From: Kocuria rosea
GTDB lineage: Bacteria; Actinomycetota; Actinomycetes; Actinomycetales; Micrococcaceae
Direction: 5' to 3'
NCBI RefSeq assembly: GCF_006094695.1
Contig: NZ_CP035103.1
Location: 1,178,001-1,242,000 of the forward strand
Length of the DNA stretch: 64,000 nucleotides
Shown here: piece after piece, positions 33,915 to 41,623 of the stretch
How the letters are laid out: each line of letters opens with the position of its first letter
Position numbering within the stretch: position 1 is the stretch's first letter
The notes under the pieces: model-generated
Database searches by the model: none
What the model was told of the DNA's origin: nothing
Seen by the model: the letters and a program-made list of their open reading frames with translations, nothing else
Program-made: the position numbers and the translations under genes

Positions 33915-36448
33915 CGCTGCACCTGCCCGACTCCTGGGAGAGCCTGCCCGCGCTCGCCGCGGTCCTCGACCCCGGCCGGCTCACCGAGCTCTTCGGCCAC
34001 CAGCTCGGCGGCCCGCTGCGCACCAGCCACCTGCGCTACAAGCCCGGCGTCTCGGTCGTGGCCCGCGTGGACGCCGGGACCACGGGCGCGGTGCACTGGG
34101 TCGCCGCCTACGCCCCCGCCGGGGACGGGCGGGACAAGCTCGAGAAGGTCCTGGCCCGCGCCGCGCGGGACGGCCGGCCGGCGCCCGTGCTGGTCGCGGA
34201 CGTGCCGGGACGCCCCGGTCACCGTCTGGCCGTGGGGACGATCGGCACGGACCCCGAGCTGCGGCGCGCGCTCGCCGTGCTCGGGCCGGACCGGGCCCGG
34301 CGGCTCGGGCAGCCGGGGGACCCCGCCCGGCTGCTGCGCTACAACCCCCGCCGCCGCGCGGTCCTCACGGGCGCCGACAGCGGCGGGGCCGGCCGGGTCA
34401 CGAAGCTCACCGCCGGCCCCGCCCCCGCGGACCCGGTGCTGCTGACCCGGCTCGCCGCCGCCGGGATCCCGGTGCTCGCCCCGGTGCCCGTCCCCGGCCT
34501 CCCCGTGTCACCGCACGTGCTGCACTACCCCTGGTTCGGGGACGGCGACCTCGCGGCCCGCGCCGCGGCCCCGGACGGCCCAGGCCCCGGCACCGGACCC
34601 GGAGGGCCCGTGCTCGAGGCCGCCGCCGCCGCGGGCACGGCACTGGCGCAGCTGCACGAGCGCGGACCGGCGCTCCTCGGCTCCGCACGGGTCGGCGCCC
34701 CCCTGGACGCGGGCCGGAAGCTGCGCTCGCTGGCCGCCGACCTGTCCGCCCTCGACCGGCGGTCGGGCGTCCGCTGCGCCCGGACCGGCCGGGCCGTGGC
34801 CGAGGCCCTGGCGGACCGCACCGGGGCCCCCGTGCGGATGCTGCACGGGGACTTCTCCGCGGACCAGGTGCTCGTGCGCGGCGACGGGGGCCCGGGGGCG
34901 CCGGAGCTCCGGCTCGCCGACCTCGACCGGATCCGCACCGGCACGGCGGCCGACGACCTCGGCAGCTTCCTCGCCGTGGAGCTCCTCGGCCCGGGCGCCG
35001 AACAGCCCCCCGCCGCAGCCGAGGAGCTGTCCCTGACGGGCGCCCTGCTGCGCGGGTACGGGTCCGGGGCGGCGCTGCCGCCGTGGCCCGCGATCCTGGC
35101 CTGGGCCGCGTTCCACGTCCTCGCCCGGAGCATGGAGCCCTTCCGCTCGGCCGCCGCCGACTGGCGGGAGCGCACGGACCGGCGGATCGAGCTCGCGCAG
35201 CGGCTGGTGGATCAGGCGCAGCGGGCGCCGGTGACCCCCACGCTCGCGCCGGAGCCCGTGCCGTCCGCGCCGGGCGCCCCGCCGTCCGTGCCGCGCGGCG
35301 CCGTGCCCGCCGACCGTGTGCCCGCCGGCCCCGTGCCCGCCGGCGGGGATCCGGTGCACGTCGTGGACTCCGGCAGTGGGCACGTCCCGCGGACCCGCCC
35401 CGTGCGCGTGCCGGAGACCGTGCCGGACGCCGACGGGCGGCCGCTGCGGGTGCGCCGCGCCTGGCCGGCGGACGGCACCCGGCTCGTGCTCGAGCTCGAG
35501 GACGAGCACGGACGCGTCCGCGCGGGCGAGGCGGCCCCCGGCGCGGGGCGGCCGTGGGCCGTCCGCGTCCTGCCCCACGGCGAGGACCCCCGCCTCCCGG
35601 GACTCGCCGCGGCGGCCGCGGCCGGCGGCCGGGTGGTCGTGCACCGGCACCGCCGGCGGGCGGTGGTCGGCACCCCGGACCGCTTCGTCAAGTTCCTGGC
35701 CCGCGGCCGGGCCGCCCGGGTCGCCGAGCTGTCCGACCGGCTCCACGGGCTGGGCACGGCGGCGGGCTTCGCCGTGCCCGCTGTCCTGGCCCGGGCCGAG
35801 GACCGGGTCGAGTTCTCCGTGCTGCCCGGCCGGAGCCTGCACGAGCTGGGGGCCGCGGGACGGAACGACGCCTACCGTGCCGCCTGGGCGGAGTGGGCGC
35901 GGTGCTGGCCGGCCCTGGCCACCGCCGCGCCGGGCACGGAGCCGCTGCCCGCGCACACGGCCGAGGACGAGGCCCGCACGCTGGCCCGCTGGGCCGGCCG
36001 GCTCGAGGCGTTCCCGGGTCTGCTCGAGGCCCCGCCGGGGGCGGTCGCCGCACGGGCACGGCGGATCGGGGCGGAGCTCTCGGCCCTGCCCGCCGACCGG
36101 CGGGGCCGGGTCGTGCTGCACCGGGACCTGCACGACCAGCAGCTGCTCTTCGACGGCGCACGGCTGGGGCTCCTGGACTTCGACACCGCGGCCCTCGGCG
36201 AGCCCGAGCTCGACCTCGCGAACCTCTCCGTGCACCTGGAGCTGCGCGCGGCGCAGGGCCTGCTCGACCCCGCGCTCCGGGCGGCGGGACAGGAGGCCGT
36301 GACCGCGGTGGCCCGGGTGCTGGGCGCCGACCCCGGCCGTGTCGCCGTGCACGCCGAGGCGACCCGGCTGCGGCTCGCCTGCGTCTACGCGTTCCGCCCG
36401 CGGTGGCGCGCTGTGGCGCAGGACCTGCTCGACGGGCTGCGTTCCTGA
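33911..36448 (+). CDS. Double phosphotransferase (two APH/choline-kinase-fold domains in one chain)
   Basis: 845 residues from GTG, overlapping the exporter stop by 4 bases. Domain 1 (about 1-430) has the kinase-like motif HGDFSADQ near 311 and LADLDRIRTG near 334. A Pro/Ala/Val linker covers about 440-485. Domain 2 (about 495-845) has HRDLHDQQ near 735 and LLDFDTAALGEPELDLANL near 752. In both, Gln replaces the Asn that usually follows catalytic Asp by five residues and helps hold Mg2+. The fold phosphorylates sugars, amino-alcohols, or aminoglycosides. Substrate is unknown; linkage to sugar transferases suggests a sugar kinase or a self-modification role. The two halves are too divergent to be a recent duplication. 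Confidence 0.83.
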   Translation: MTLHLPDSWESLPALAAVLDPGRLTELFGHQLGGPLRTSHLRYKPGVSVVARVDAGTTGAVHWVAAYAPAGDGRDKLEKVLARAARDGRPAPVLVADVPGRPGHRLAVGTIGTDPELRRALAVLGPDRARRLGQPGDPARLLRYNPRRRAVLTGADSGGAGRVTKLTAGPAPADPVLLTRLAAAGIPVLAPVPVPGLPVSPHVLHYPWFGDGDLAARAAAPDGPGPGTGPGGPVLEAAAAAGTALAQLHERGPALLGSARVGAPLDAGRKLRSLAADLSALDRRSGVRCARTGRAVAEALADRTGAPVRMLHGDFSADQVLVRGDGGPGAPELRLADLDRIRTGTAADDLGSFLAVELLGPGAEQPPAAAEELSLTGALLRGYGSGAALPPWPAILAWAAFHVLARSMEPFRSAAADWRERTDRRIELAQRLVDQAQRAPVTPTLAPEPVPSAPGAPPSVPRGAVPADRVPAGPVPAGGDPVHVVDSGSGHVPRTRPVRVPETVPDADGRPLRVRRAWPADGTRLVLELEDEHGRVRAGEAAPGAGRPWAVRVLPHGEDPRLPGLAAAAAAGGRVVVHRHRRRAVVGTPDRFVKFLARGRAARVAELSDRLHGLGTAAGFAVPAVLARAEDRVEFSVLPGRSLHELGAAGRNDAYRAAWAEWARCWPALATAAPGTEPLPAHTAEDEARTLARWAGRLEAFPGLLEAPPGAVAARARRIGAELSALPADRRGRVVLHRDLHDQQLLFDGARLGLLDFDTAALGEPELDLANLSVHLELRAAQGLLDPALRAAGQEAVTAVARVLGADPGRVAVHAEATRLRLACVYAFRPRWRAVAQDLLDGLRS

Positions 36449-36455
36449 GAGGGCT

Positions 36456-36469
36456 CTCATGTTCTCATG
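36456..36469 (+). promoter_or_regulatory. Second copy of the AT-rich 13-mer CTCATGTTCTCAT
   Basis: Identical over 13 bases to 28130-28142, and 33 bases before the start of the small anchored protein gene. It overlaps a short inverted repeat TGAGA-GGGC-TCTCA that begins at the last bases of the double-phosphotransferase gene. Confidence 0.5.
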
Positions 36470-36502
36470 CCCCCCTCAACCGGTTCCTGGACACTGGTGG
36501 GC

Positions 36503-36943
36503 ATGAGGATCCTCTGGTCGGCAGTCTCCCTCCTGGTCGTCGCGGGCCTGGCGCTCCTGCTGTGGAACGCGGCGAGCGGCACGGACCGCGTGGAGGTCGT
36601 GCGCGGCGGTGTCTCCGTGAGCGGCAGCCCCGGTCCGGGACCGTCGGCCGGCACGGCGCCGCCGGCCGGGGACCCGTCGTCGTCGCCGTTCCCCACCGGC
36701 CCCGCGCAGGACGGGGGAGACGCCCCGGGACCGGACCGCGGGGACGCGGGGGGCTCCGCGGTGCCGGTCCCTCCGGTCGAGCCGCCGCCGGCCCCGCCCG
36801 CCCCGCCGGCCGCCCCCGATCCTGCCCCGCCCGCCGTCCCCGCACCCCCGGCCCAGGTCCCGCTGCCCGTGCAGCCCGCCCCGCTCGACGACGACTGGGA
36901 CGACGACCGGGACGACGACCGGGACGACGACGTGGACGACTGA
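36503..36943 (+). CDS. Small membrane-anchored Pro-rich protein with acidic Asp-rich tail
   Basis: 146 residues from ATG at 36503 (an upstream ATG at 36467 would fall inside the regulatory motif, and GGTGGG precedes the chosen start). One N-terminal helix (about 2-22) anchors it, then Gly/Pro/Ser- and PAPPAP-type low complexity, and the end is DDDWDDDRDDDRDDDVDD. No domain is recognised. The tail resembles metal- or cation-binding acidic tracts. Shared upstream motif and position suggest a partner of the glycosyltransferase operon. Confidence 0.6.
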   Translation: MRILWSAVSLLVVAGLALLLWNAASGTDRVEVVRGGVSVSGSPGPGPSAGTAPPAGDPSSSPFPTGPAQDGGDAPGPDRGDAGGSAVPVPPVEPPPAPPAPPAAPDPAPPAVPAPPAQVPLPVQPAPLDDDWDDDRDDDRDDDVDD

Positions 36944-37086
36944 GCACCGGGTCCGGGGCGCCTGCCGGCCGTGGCGGGGCGCCCCGGCCCGGCCGGGCGG
37001 GACGGCACCGACAGGCCGGAGAACCCGGTCCGATCCGGGGCCGGCAGGACGGCTCCGGAGGTGCTGGAGAGGGGTGGCCGGCGATT

Positions 37087-37115
37087 TTGGTTCTCCCGAA
37101 ACGTGCTGGTAGAGT
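37087..37115 (+). promoter_or_regulatory. Promoter of the tRNA-Thr/tRNA-Met pair
   Basis: TTGGTT and TAGAGT separated by 17 bases, 10 bases before the tRNA-Thr start. Confidence 0.65.
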
Positions 37116-37125
37116 CTTCGTCGTT

Positions 37126-37197
37126 GCCCCGATAGCTCAGTGGTAGAGCGCCATCTTGGTAAGATGGAGGTCCCGGGATCGATTCCCGGTCGGGGCT
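37126..37197 (+). tRNA. tRNA-Thr (GGT)
   Basis: Acceptor arms GCCCCGA/TCGGGGC, anticodon stem CCATC/GATGG around TTGGTAA, T arm CCGGG-ATCGATT-CCCGG. Discriminator T; CCA is not encoded. Confidence 0.96.
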
Positions 37198-37258
37198 CTC
37201 GTGATGAGATCCTGTGGCCCGGCCGTCAAGGCCGTCAGCCGCGGTGTCCCATCCCTCT

Positions 37259-37332
37259 GGCGGTGTAGCTCAGCTGGTTAGAGCGCACGACTCATAATCG
37301 TGAGGTCGACGGATCGAGCCCGTCCACCGCTA
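37259..37332 (+). tRNA. tRNA-Met (CAT), elongator type
   Basis: Acceptor arms GGCGGTG/CACCGCT (first pair G-T wobble), anticodon stem CACGA/TCGTG around CTCATAA, discriminator A. A first pair that can pair argues against the initiator tRNA. CCA is not encoded. Confidence 0.93.
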
Positions 37333-37337
37333 CGGCG

Positions 37338-37370
37338 AAAAGCCCGTGACCCCTCCGGTCACGGGCTTTT
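37338..37370 (+). terminator. Terminator after the tRNA pair
   Basis: 14-bp stem AAAAGCCCGTGACC/GGTCACGGGCTTTT with a 5-base loop; the T4 at the 3' arm makes this one of the more classical terminators of the window. Confidence 0.9.
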
Positions 37371-37390
37371 GTCGTCCCCGGGCGGACCGG

Positions 37391-38536
37391 TCACGGCGAG
37401 CGCAGCGGATCCCGGCGGCCACGGTGCAGGCCGATCTCGTAGGCGGTGAAGACGGCGAGCGTCAGCGCGATCAGCGGCAGGACGAACCACGCCATGGTCC
37501 ACGTGAACCCCTCCAGGGCGTCGTGCTCGGTGGCCGCGAGCACCACGTAGCCGGTGTAGGCGGCGTACAGGGCCACGAACAGGGCGCCCTCCCAGCGGGC
37601 CACCGCGAACCCGGTGAACGCGATGGGGAGCAGGGCGACCGCGGCGGCCAGCATCACCGGGATGTCGAGGGCCACCGCGGCACCGGACACCGGGATGCCC
37701 CCGGGGGAGATCAGCGCCGGCAGGCCGAGCACCACCCCGATGTTGAAGATGTTGCTGCCCACCACGTTGCCCACGGCCAGGTCGCGCTCACCGCGGCGCA
37801 CCGCGATGACGGAGGTCGCCAGCTCGGGCAGCGATGTCCCGACGGCCACCACGGTCAGCCCGACCACCAGGCTGCTGACCCCCAGGGACGTGGCGATGCT
37901 CACCGCCCCGTCGACGAGCAGGGTCGCGCCGGCGACCAGCAGGGCGATCCCCAGCAGCACGAGCAGCACGGACCGGGGGACCGAGGCCGGGGGCGGCTCC
38001 TCCTCGGTCCTGACGTCCTCGGCACCGCCGGTGCCGCCGCCGGCTCCGCGGTCCCCGGACGGCGCCGCCGCGGGAACGGGGGCACCGCGCCGGCCGATCA
38101 CGACGGTCAGCACCGTGTGCAGCACCACGGCGGCGAGAAGGACCACTCCGTCCACCGCGCCGATCCGCCCGTCGAGGGACACGAGCAGCAGCCCGATCGA
38201 CAGCACGACCATCCAGGGGAGGTCGAAGCGCACCAGCCGCTGCTTCACCGCCAGGGGAACGACGAGGGCGGAGAGCCCGAGGATGAGCAGGACGTTGACG
38301 ATGTTGCTGCCGACCACGTTCCCGACGGCCAGGCCCGGCTCGTCGCGCAGCACGGCGCCGACGGTGACGGCGAGCTCCGGCGCCGACGTGGCGGCCGAGA
38401 CCACGGTGAGCCCGACCACGAGGGAGGAGATCCCCACCCGCCGGGCGAGCGCGGACGCCCCCCGCACCAGGAGTTCTCCGCCGAGGACCAGCAGCGCCAG
38501 CCCTGCGACGATCCGGCCGACGTCCAGGAGATCCAT
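37391..38536 (-). CDS. Calcium/sodium exchanger (CaCA family, YrbG-like)
   Basis: 381 residues in two inverted halves separated by a Gly/Ala/Glu cytoplasmic loop (about 150-185). The alpha-repeats have SAATSAPELAVTV and AVGTSLPELATSVIAVRRGE, each followed by AVGNVVGSN, the exchanger signatures. It would expel Ca2+ using the Na+ or H+ gradient. Convergent with the tRNA pair and divergent from the HadA-like gene. Confidence 0.92.
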   Translation of the reverse strand: MDLLDVGRIVAGLALLVLGGELLVRGASALARRVGISSLVVGLTVVSAATSAPELAVTVGAVLRDEPGLAVGNVVGSNIVNVLLILGLSALVVPLAVKQRLVRFDLPWMVVLSIGLLLVSLDGRIGAVDGVVLLAAVVLHTVLTVVIGRRGAPVPAAAPSGDRGAGGGTGGAEDVRTEEEPPPASVPRSVLLVLLGIALLVAGATLLVDGAVSIATSLGVSSLVVGLTVVAVGTSLPELATSVIAVRRGERDLAVGNVVGSNIFNIGVVLGLPALISPGGIPVSGAAVALDIPVMLAAAVALLPIAFTGFAVARWEGALFVALYAAYTGYVVLAATEHDALEGFTWTMAWFVLPLIALTLAVFTAYEIGLHRGRRDPLRSP

Positions 38537-38646
38537 GGGCAGGAGTGTACGTGCCCCGGACGGCGGCGCCCGGCGGGGCGGGGCGCGCCGCCGTAGACTG
38601 GACGGGTCCCGCCGCCCGCGCGCGGCCCGTCCAGCGAGGAGCTGCC

Positions 38647-39096
38647 ATGCCCGTGAACCCCGATCTCGTCGGGCGGACCTACCCGCCGGCCGAGCCCTAC
38701 AGCGTCGGACGGGAGGCGATCCGCGACTTCGCCCGCGCCGTCCAGGCCGCCCACCCCGCCCACCACGACGTCGAGGCGGCCCGGTCCCTCGGCCACCCCG
38801 ACCTCGTGGCGCCCCCCACCTTCGCCATCGTGGTGGCCCAGCGCGCCGACGCCGCCCTGATCGCCGACCCCGAGGCCGGCATCGACTTCTCCCGCGTGGT
38901 CCACGCCGACCAGCGTTTCACCCACCACCGCCCGATCGTCGCCGGGGACGAGCTCGTGGCCGAGCTGCACGTCGACCAGGTCCGGGCCATGGGCTCCGGG
39001 GCGATGGTGACGTCCCGCGCCGAGATCCGCGCCGCGGACGGCGAGCACGTCGCCACCACCGTCTCGTCCCTGCTCGTGCGCGGAGAGGACCAGTGA
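38647..39096 (+). CDS. HadA-like FAS1-type (R)-hydroxyacyl dehydratase subunit
   Basis: 149 residues with the hot-dog dehydratase N-terminal pattern (VGRTYPPAEPYSVGREAIRDFA, LVAPPTFAIVV, RFTHHRPIVAGD). In mycobacteria HadA pairs with HadB, which carries the catalytic residues; here a HadB-like gene starts within its stop codon region (GTGA overlap). A short-chain fatty-acid role is likely because mycolate genes are not in view. A -10 candidate TAGACT lies near 38595. Confidence 0.85.
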   Translation: MPVNPDLVGRTYPPAEPYSVGREAIRDFARAVQAAHPAHHDVEAARSLGHPDLVAPPTFAIVVAQRADAALIADPEAGIDFSRVVHADQRFTHHRPIVAGDELVAELHVDQVRAMGSGAMVTSRAEIRAADGEHVATTVSSLLVRGEDQ

Positions 39097-39578
39097 CCGT
39101 GAGCATCGCCTTCGACAGCCTCGAGAAGGGCCAGGAGATCGGGCAGCGCCGGATCGAGCTCTCCCGCGCGGACCTGGTCCGGTACGCGGGGGCCTCCGGG
39201 GACCTCAACCCCATCCACTGGAACGAGGAGTTCGCCCGCTCCGTGGACCTGCCCGACGTCATCGCCCACGGGATGCTCACGATGGGCGCGGCCGTGCAGC
39301 TCGTGACCGACTGGGCCGGTGACCCCGGCGCCGTGGTCGACTACCAGACGCGCTTCACCAAGCCGGTGGTCGTCCCCAACCGGTTCGGGACCGCGGTCGA
39401 GGCCTCCACGGCCCTCACGGTGTCCGGGAAGATCGGCGCCCTCGACGACGCCGCCCGCACCGTGCGCGTCGACCTCACCGTGACCGCCCCCGACCTCTCC
39501 GCGGAGGGAGCCGACCCGGCGACCGCCGCGGCGCTGAAGGTGCTGGTCAAGGCCCAGGCCGTGGTGCGGCTGGCGTGA
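39093..39578 (+). CDS. HadB-like MaoC (R)-hydratase, catalytic subunit
   Basis: 161 residues from GTG overlapping the HadA-like stop. The hydratase-2 motif GASGDLNPIHWNEEFARSVDLPDVIAHGMLT contains the Asp and His that activate water. It would act as a heterodimer with the preceding protein. An alternative GTG start six bases later would give nearly the same protein. Confidence 0.88.
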   Translation: MTVSIAFDSLEKGQEIGQRRIELSRADLVRYAGASGDLNPIHWNEEFARSVDLPDVIAHGMLTMGAAVQLVTDWAGDPGAVVDYQTRFTKPVVVPNRFGTAVEASTALTVSGKIGALDDAARTVRVDLTVTAPDLSAEGADPATAAALKVLVKAQAVVRLA

Positions 39579-39608
39579 GTCCGGGCCGGGGCACCGCGGG
39601 CCGCCCGA

Positions 39609-39614
39609 TAGGGT
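39609..39614 (+). promoter_or_regulatory. -10 element (TAGGGT) 7 nt before the murB ATG
   Basis: TAGGGT-N7-ATG, a leaderless-type arrangement; no Shine-Dalgarno sequence lies in between. Confidence 0.55.
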
Positions 39615-39621
39615 GGTCGCC

Positions 39622-40737
39622 ATGACGTCCCCTCGCATCGCAGACCTCACGACCGCCGCCGTGGGCGGGCCCGCCCGCGACTACGTGCGGGCGGAGTCCG
39701 AGCAGGCGGTCGTCGACGCCGTGGCGGCGGCCGACGCCGCCGGGCGGGACGTGCTCGTGGTGGGCGGCGGCTCCAACCTCATCGCGGCCGACGCCGGGTT
39801 CGCGGGCACCGTGGTGCACGTGCTCTCGCGCGGCGTCGAGGTCCTCGCCGAGGATCCCGCCGGCGCCCTCCTCGAGGTCCAGGCCGGCCACCCGTGGGAC
39901 GAGCTCGTGGCGCAGGCCGTGGCCGAGGGGCTGGTCGGCATCGAGGCCCTGGCCGGGATCCCCGGCACCACGGGTGCCACCCCGGTGCAGAACGTGGGGG
40001 CCTACGGCCAGGAGGTGGCCCAGACCGTCGAGCTGGTGCGGGTCTGGGACCGCCGGGAGCGGCGCGTGCGGGACTTCGCCCCGGCCGACCTGGCGTTCTC
40101 CTACCGGGACTCGGCCCTCAAGCGCAGCACGGTGGCCGGCTCCCCGCGCCACGTGGTGCTCGCCGTGCGGTTCCGGCTCGAGCGCGGTACTGAGAGCGCC
40201 CCGGTGCGCTACGGCGAGCTCGCCCGCCGGCTCGGCGTCCAGGTGGGGGAGCGCGCCCCGCTGGAGCGGGTGCGGGAGACGGTCCTGGCCCTGCGCGCGG
40301 GCAAGGGCATGGTCCTCGACCCGGAGGACCGCGACACCTACAGCACCGGGTCCTTCTTCACGAACCCCATCCTCCCGGCCGACGCCCTGGGGGAGCGGCT
40401 GCCCGCCGACGCCCCCCGCTTCCCCGTGGTGGACGCCGCGGGGCGCCCGCTCGAGGACCGGGTCAAGCTCTCCGCCGCGTGGCTCATCGACCACGCCGGC
40501 TTCGGCAAGGGCTTCGGCCTGCCCGGGACCCGCAACGAGCTCCTGGACCTCGACGGCGCCGCCGTCGCCGGGGGCCGCGCCTCGCTGTCCACCAAGCACA
40601 CGCTCGCCCTCACCAACCGCGGCGGCGCCTCCGCCCAGGACCTCATGGCGCTGGCCCGGACGGTGCGCGACGGCGTCGCGTCCGTCTACGGGGTGGACCT
40701 CGTCGCCGAGCCCGTCATCGTGGGCACGGCGGTCTGA
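39622..40737 (+). CDS. murB: UDP-N-acetylenolpyruvoylglucosamine reductase MurB
   Basis: 371 residues from ATG at 39622 (GTG at 39613 is less likely because it lies on the -10 element). FAD-binding segments VGGGSNL and GIPGTTGATPVQNVGAYGQE are clear. The catalytic Ser is in TGSFFTNPIL (type I MurB) and the C-terminal Glu in AEPVIVG. It completes UDP-MurNAc synthesis with NADPH. It is not in a mur cluster here. Confidence 0.96.
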   Translation: MTSPRIADLTTAAVGGPARDYVRAESEQAVVDAVAAADAAGRDVLVVGGGSNLIAADAGFAGTVVHVLSRGVEVLAEDPAGALLEVQAGHPWDELVAQAVAEGLVGIEALAGIPGTTGATPVQNVGAYGQEVAQTVELVRVWDRRERRVRDFAPADLAFSYRDSALKRSTVAGSPRHVVLAVRFRLERGTESAPVRYGELARRLGVQVGERAPLERVRETVLALRAGKGMVLDPEDRDTYSTGSFFTNPILPADALGERLPADAPRFPVVDAAGRPLEDRVKLSAAWLIDHAGFGKGFGLPGTRNELLDLDGAAVAGGRASLSTKHTLALTNRGGASAQDLMALARTVRDGVASVYGVDLVAEPVIVGTAV

Positions 40738-40747
40738 GGCGGCGGCC

Positions 40748-41143
40748 GTGAGCAGCCTCGAGGAGGAGATCGCCCAGGGGGAGAGCTCCGACAGCCGTGT
40801 GCGGCAAGCCCTCGGCCGGCTGCGCCGCTGGTCCCGCGGCCACCCCCTGCTGTTCGTGGCCTACCGGACGCTCGTGACGGTCCTCGGGGGCGTCTTCGTG
40901 CTGGCGGGCCTGATCATGCTCGTGACGCCCGGCCCGGGGTGGCTCGCCATCTTCCTGGGGCTCGGCATCTGGGGCACCGAGTTCCACTGGGCGCACCGGC
41001 TCAACCAGTGGGCGAAGGGCCAGGTGATGCGCGGCTGGCGGTGGTGGCTGGCGCGCACCGCCGAGGGGCGGCACCGCCGGGCCCTCGCCGGGACGGGCAA
41101 CCTCGTGCCGGGCCCCCGGCACCTGCGGTCCCCGGGAGCCTGA
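40748..41143 (+). CDS. TIGR02611-type PGPGW membrane protein
   Basis: 131 residues from GTG, 10 bases after murB. Two close hydrophobic stretches (about 35-75) surround the motif TPGPGWLAIFLGLGIWG, the PGPGW signature. The C-terminus is basic and Trp-rich. No function is established for the family. Confidence 0.8.
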   Translation: MSSLEEEIAQGESSDSRVRQALGRLRRWSRGHPLLFVAYRTLVTVLGGVFVLAGLIMLVTPGPGWLAIFLGLGIWGTEFHWAHRLNQWAKGQVMRGWRWWLARTAEGRHRRALAGTGNLVPGPRHLRSPGA

Positions 41144-41239
41144 GCCGGGACGGCCTCCTGCCGGGGAGCCCCCCCGCGGCCGCGGTCGCACGGGCCCGCG
41201 CCGGTGCGCGCGATGACGCCTCCGGACGGGCCCTCCCGG

Positions 41240-41620
41240 TCAGCGGGAGCGGCCGAGCTGCGCGGCCACCAGCTCCAGCGCGTGCTCGGCCGGGATCCCG
41301 AGGTCCGCGATCTCGTCGGCGAAGCGCCGGGCGGCCTGCACCGCCAGGTCCTCGGTCCGGTCGGCGGCGCGCACGAAGCTACCCCGGCGGCCCCGGGTCT
41401 CGATCACGCCGGCGGCCTCGAGCTCGCGGTAGGCCTTGGCCACGGTCCCGGCCGCGAGGCCGAGCGCCTCGGCGAGCCGGCGCACCGGTGGGAGCCGGGT
41501 GCCCGCCGGCAGGGTGCCGTCCGCGCGGCCCTGCTGGACGCGGTGCCTGAGCTGCTCGGAGGGCGGGCGGTCGTCGCCCGCGTCGAGCGACAGCCCCGGC
41601 GGGATCGAGATCTCCTCCAC
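41240..41620 (-). CDS. GntR-family regulator (YtrA-like)
   Basis: 126 residues. Winged helix with the typical LPPVRRLAEALGLAAGTVAKAYRELEAAGVIETRGRRGSFV recognition region and a short C-terminal dimerisation helix bundle, as in YtrA-type proteins. It starts 3 bases after the asd stop, so it is the second gene of an asd operon. The ligand is unknown; family members often control adjacent genes, but ABC transporter genes, the usual neighbours, are missing. Confidence 0.9.
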   Translation of the reverse strand: MEEISIPPGLSLDAGDDRPPSEQLRHRVQQGRADGTLPAGTRLPPVRRLAEALGLAAGTVAKAYRELEAAGVIETRGRRGSFVRAADRTEDLAVQAARRFADEIADLGIPAEHALELVAAQLGRSR

Positions 41621-41623
41621 CGG

